A program made the position numbers and the translations under genes. Under the pieces are notes generated by a model. It saw only the letters and a list, made by a program, of their open reading frames with translations, had not been told where the DNA came from and searched no databases. From an uncultured Veillonellaceae bacterium (lineage in GTDB: Bacteria; Bacillota; Negativicutes; Veillonellales; Dialisteraceae): DNA of 6,288 nucleotides. The stretch covers positions 1-6,288 of the forward strand of contig CAUBUJ010000098.1 of the NCBI GenBank assembly GCA_958439155.1. Direction: 5' to 3'. Of this stretch, positions 4,873 to 6,288 are shown in pieces (positions within the stretch are counted from its first letter, which is position 1; every line of letters starts with the position of its first letter).

Positions 4873-6117
4873 TTACAATGACTGCTTTGCTCCGGCAGCA
4901 TCCACCGCTTTTTTGATGGCTTCTGCCAGGCCGTACACCTTCGCTTTCGGAATGGAGCAGATGGCGATGCGGATAGCGCCGCCGATGGGGACGAGGAAAA
5001 TCTTTTCCTTCTCCAGCAGTTCGCATACCCGGTCATCCCCTTCCATGGGGACGGTAATAAAGAAACCGCACAGGTAGGGCAGCATCACAAGCCCCACCGC
5101 CTTTGCTTCGTCTGTGAAAATCGCCGCGCGGTCGGCAATCATCTGGAAGGTATCCCGCCGCTCCTTATCGAGCTCCGCCAGCGCTGCCGGATCGCCGGTG
5201 ATGCGGATCATCGCGTTCATCGGCGCGAAAGAACAGCTCCCCCAGGTGCACTTATTCATGCACCCGCAGACTTTCAGAAATTCATCGGTCACTTCCTTGT
5301 CGCTCGATACGGCGATGAGAGCGCCCGCGCGCTGGCCGTAGAGGGTGAAGCCCTTGCTCATGGTGTACGCCACGAGGATGAGCACATTCGCCGGAAGCCC
5401 GCCGAATTTTTTGAAGAAACGGCGGCATTCTTCCTTCTCTCCGGCGTAGTCAATATAGGCGACATCGCTCACGAAGATCACTTTCTTCCCGGTCTCCGCC
5501 GCTTCCTTCAGGACGGAAATGACCCCGTCCCATTCGCTCTCGGAGAGGCTGTACCCGGTCGGATTGTTCGCCGGCGAATTCAGGATGATTTCCACCCCGC
5601 TCTGCCCGGCGAGGGTGGCGAGCACGGTCTCCCGGAAACTCTTCAGATTGAATGTCCCCTCACTGGTAAGAAGGGAAAATTTCGCGAGCTTTCTCTTATT
5701 GTCGCGGGTGAGATTTTCATAGCTCCCCCAGTGCCAGTCGCTGGTGAGCACCGTATCTCCCTCTTCGGTATAGCCGCAGATGGCGTGATGGAGCGCCCCC
5801 GTAGACCCTGGAGTGGGAGAAGCGGCAATGTACCCTTCCGGCCGGGAAGCGCCGAAACACTGGGCTACGCACCCGTCGAGATACGCCTTCGGCCCCATGG
5901 TATACGGCGCGATTTCATCGGAAGTGAGTTTCTTGTACGTCTCCTGCACCACAGGAAGCATCACGAAATGGCCGTCTTCATCATAAATGCAGCCGCTGGT
6001 GCCGCGGAGAATCCCCGCCTCGCCCCACTTGGCCGCCGCCTCGTTGGCATGATTATTGGCGATGCCGATCGCCCCTTTATCTTCTCTTCCTCTGTATTCC
6101 GATCCTGCCATGAACAT
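4873..6117 (-). CDS. PLP-dependent class I aminotransferase
   Basis: A 414-residue fold-type I, class I/II aminotransferase of the aspartate/aromatic subgroup. It moves an amino group from an amino acid to a 2-oxo acid in the cytoplasm. Visible motifs in order are GSTGAL (104-109, cofactor phosphate), the TSDWHWGSY region with the ring-stacking aromatic (125-133), NSPANNPTG with Asn185, Asp218 and Tyr221 in VSDVAY, the Schiff-base Lys255 in MSKGFTLYGQR with phosphate-binding Arg263, and Arg383 in AIRIA for the substrate carboxylate. The arginine that recognises acidic side chains in aspartate aminotransferase aligns with Lys289 in NKCTW, so a non-acidic substrate is likely. Four cysteines cluster there (284, 286, 290, 295). 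The start at ATG 6117 is chosen because AAGGGGGG is six bases upstream. ATG 6111, in frame, would be 12 away. It heads the operon behind its own promoter and a hairpin leader. Exact substrate unknown. Confidence 0.93.
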   Translation of the reverse strand: MFMAGSEYRGREDKGAIGIANNHANEAAAKWGEAGILRGTSGCIYDEDGHFVMLPVVQETYKKLTSDEIAPYTMGPKAYLDGCVAQCFGASRPEGYIAASPTPGSTGALHHAICGYTEEGDTVLTSDWHWGSYENLTRDNKRKLAKFSLLTSEGTFNLKSFRETVLATLAGQSGVEIILNSPANNPTGYSLSESEWDGVISVLKEAAETGKKVIFVSDVAYIDYAGEKEECRRFFKKFGGLPANVLILVAYTMSKGFTLYGQRAGALIAVSSDKEVTDEFLKVCGCMNKCTWGSCSFAPMNAMIRITGDPAALAELDKERRDTFQMIADRAAIFTDEAKAVGLVMLPYLCGFFITVPMEGDDRVCELLEKEKIFLVPIGGAIRIAICSIPKAKVYGLAEAIKKAVDAAGAKQSL

Positions 6118-6123
6118 GGCGAT

Positions 6124-6131
6124 CCCCCCTT
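6124..6131 (-). promoter_or_regulatory. Ribosome binding site deciding the aminotransferase start
   Basis: AAGGGGGG ends six bases before ATG 6117 and twelve before the alternative in-frame ATG 6111, so it favours the longer protein beginning MFMAG. It begins three bases after the T-rich stretch that follows the leader hairpin. Confidence 0.75.
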
Positions 6132-6192
6132 ACCATAACAAAAGCCGGCTCTCCCATGAAGAACCGGCGTCCTTGCCCTGTATGCCATGCAT
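6130..6192 (-). CDS. Possible 20-residue leader peptide (weak)
   Basis: In the aminotransferase leader, ATG at 6192 opens a 20-codon frame whose TAA stop (6132-6130) overlaps the AAGGGGGG site of the aminotransferase. The frame runs through both arms of the leader hairpin. It ends in three leucine codons and a tryptophan codon, with a second tryptophan at residue 13. That arrangement would suit translation-dependent attenuation or coupling. Against it, no SD sequence precedes the ATG, and a frame of this length is easily open by chance. No homologue is known to me. Confidence 0.15.
   Translation of the reverse strand: MHGIQGKDAGSSWESRLLLW
6135..6168 (-). terminator. Terminator-like hairpin in the aminotransferase leader
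   Basis: In minus-strand RNA, GCCGGUUCUUC (6168-6158) pairs with GGAGAGCCGGC (6154-6144) through eleven pairs, two of them G-U, around a three-base loop. UUUUGUUAU follows. On the plus strand the two wobbles become A-C mismatches, so the element is oriented to the minus strand. It sits between the promoter at 6215-6244 and the SD at 6124-6131, the position of an attenuator. If the promoter is wrong, it could instead end a transcript entering from beyond 6288. Confidence 0.75.
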
Positions 6193-6200
6193 ACTGTATG
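6190..6200. promoter_or_regulatory. 11-bp palindrome just downstream of the predicted start site
   Basis: CATAC-T-GTATG is a perfect 5+1+5 palindrome about 8-18 bases into the predicted transcript. On the minus strand the half CATACAG recurs 17 bases further on (6178-6184). The position would suit a repressor operator, but the site is short and no regulator is encoded in the window. Confidence 0.3.
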
Positions 6201-6214
6201 TAACTGACACGCCC

Positions 6215-6244
6215 AGTATACGGTACAGCGCCCCATATGGTCAA
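6215..6244 (-). promoter_or_regulatory. Sigma-70/SigA-type promoter of the aminotransferase operon
   Basis: On the minus strand TTGACC (6244-6239) matches the -35 consensus at five of six positions. TATACT (6220-6215) matches the -10 consensus at five of six, with an 18-base spacer. The predicted start is near 6208, giving a leader of about 90 bases. It is the best promoter seen ahead of any of the five genes. Confidence 0.7.
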
Positions 6245-6288
6245 TAAAAGAGGATATACCATTCCCCATGCCCCGGGTATAGGATGGG

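Overview
The window is compatible with a low-redundancy bacterial chromosome, most likely a Firmicute of the Negativicutes type (a Dialister/Megasphaera/Acidaminococcus-like gut anaerobe). The reasons are strong purine-rich Shine-Dalgarno sites, short hairpin terminators, SBP_bac_3 lipoproteins and a clostridial-style class I aminotransferase. This taxonomic guess is memory-based and not firm. All five convincing genes lie on the minus strand, so the biological order runs from high to low coordinates.

Layout in transcription order: a near-consensus sigma-70-type promoter (6215-6244) and a leader of about 90 nt. The leader contains a terminator-like hairpin (6135-6168) and a strong SD. Next come a fold-type I PLP aminotransferase (6117-4873) and a second terminator-like hairpin (4809-4848) that abuts the next SD. 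Three tandem paralogous amino-acid-type solute-binding lipoproteins follow (4787-3888, 3858-2962, 2896-2027), then a D-2-hydroxyacid dehydrogenase (1939-941), and a strong intrinsic terminator (893-930). No permease or ATPase of an ABC importer is encoded in the window.

The remaining ~890 bases (1-892) hold no convincing gene. They are crowded with inverted repeats and short-period repeats: a degenerate 7-bp tandem tract at both ends in opposite orientation, a long multi-branched inverted repeat (452-587) followed by a T-rich run, a second branched inverted repeat (606-663), and several small hairpins. This looks like a cluster of dispersed repeat elements or structured RNA.

How the genes may work together (inference): three surface lipoproteins capture related amino acids, the aminotransferase converts an amino acid to its 2-oxo acid, and the dehydrogenase reduces a 2-oxo acid to a D-2-hydroxy acid while reoxidising NAD(P)H. 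That would be a small amino-acid-to-hydroxyacid fermentation or redox-balancing module. The substrate cannot be read from the sequence. An aromatic or other non-acidic amino acid is slightly favoured, because the arginine that binds the side-chain carboxylate in aspartate aminotransferase is not preserved.
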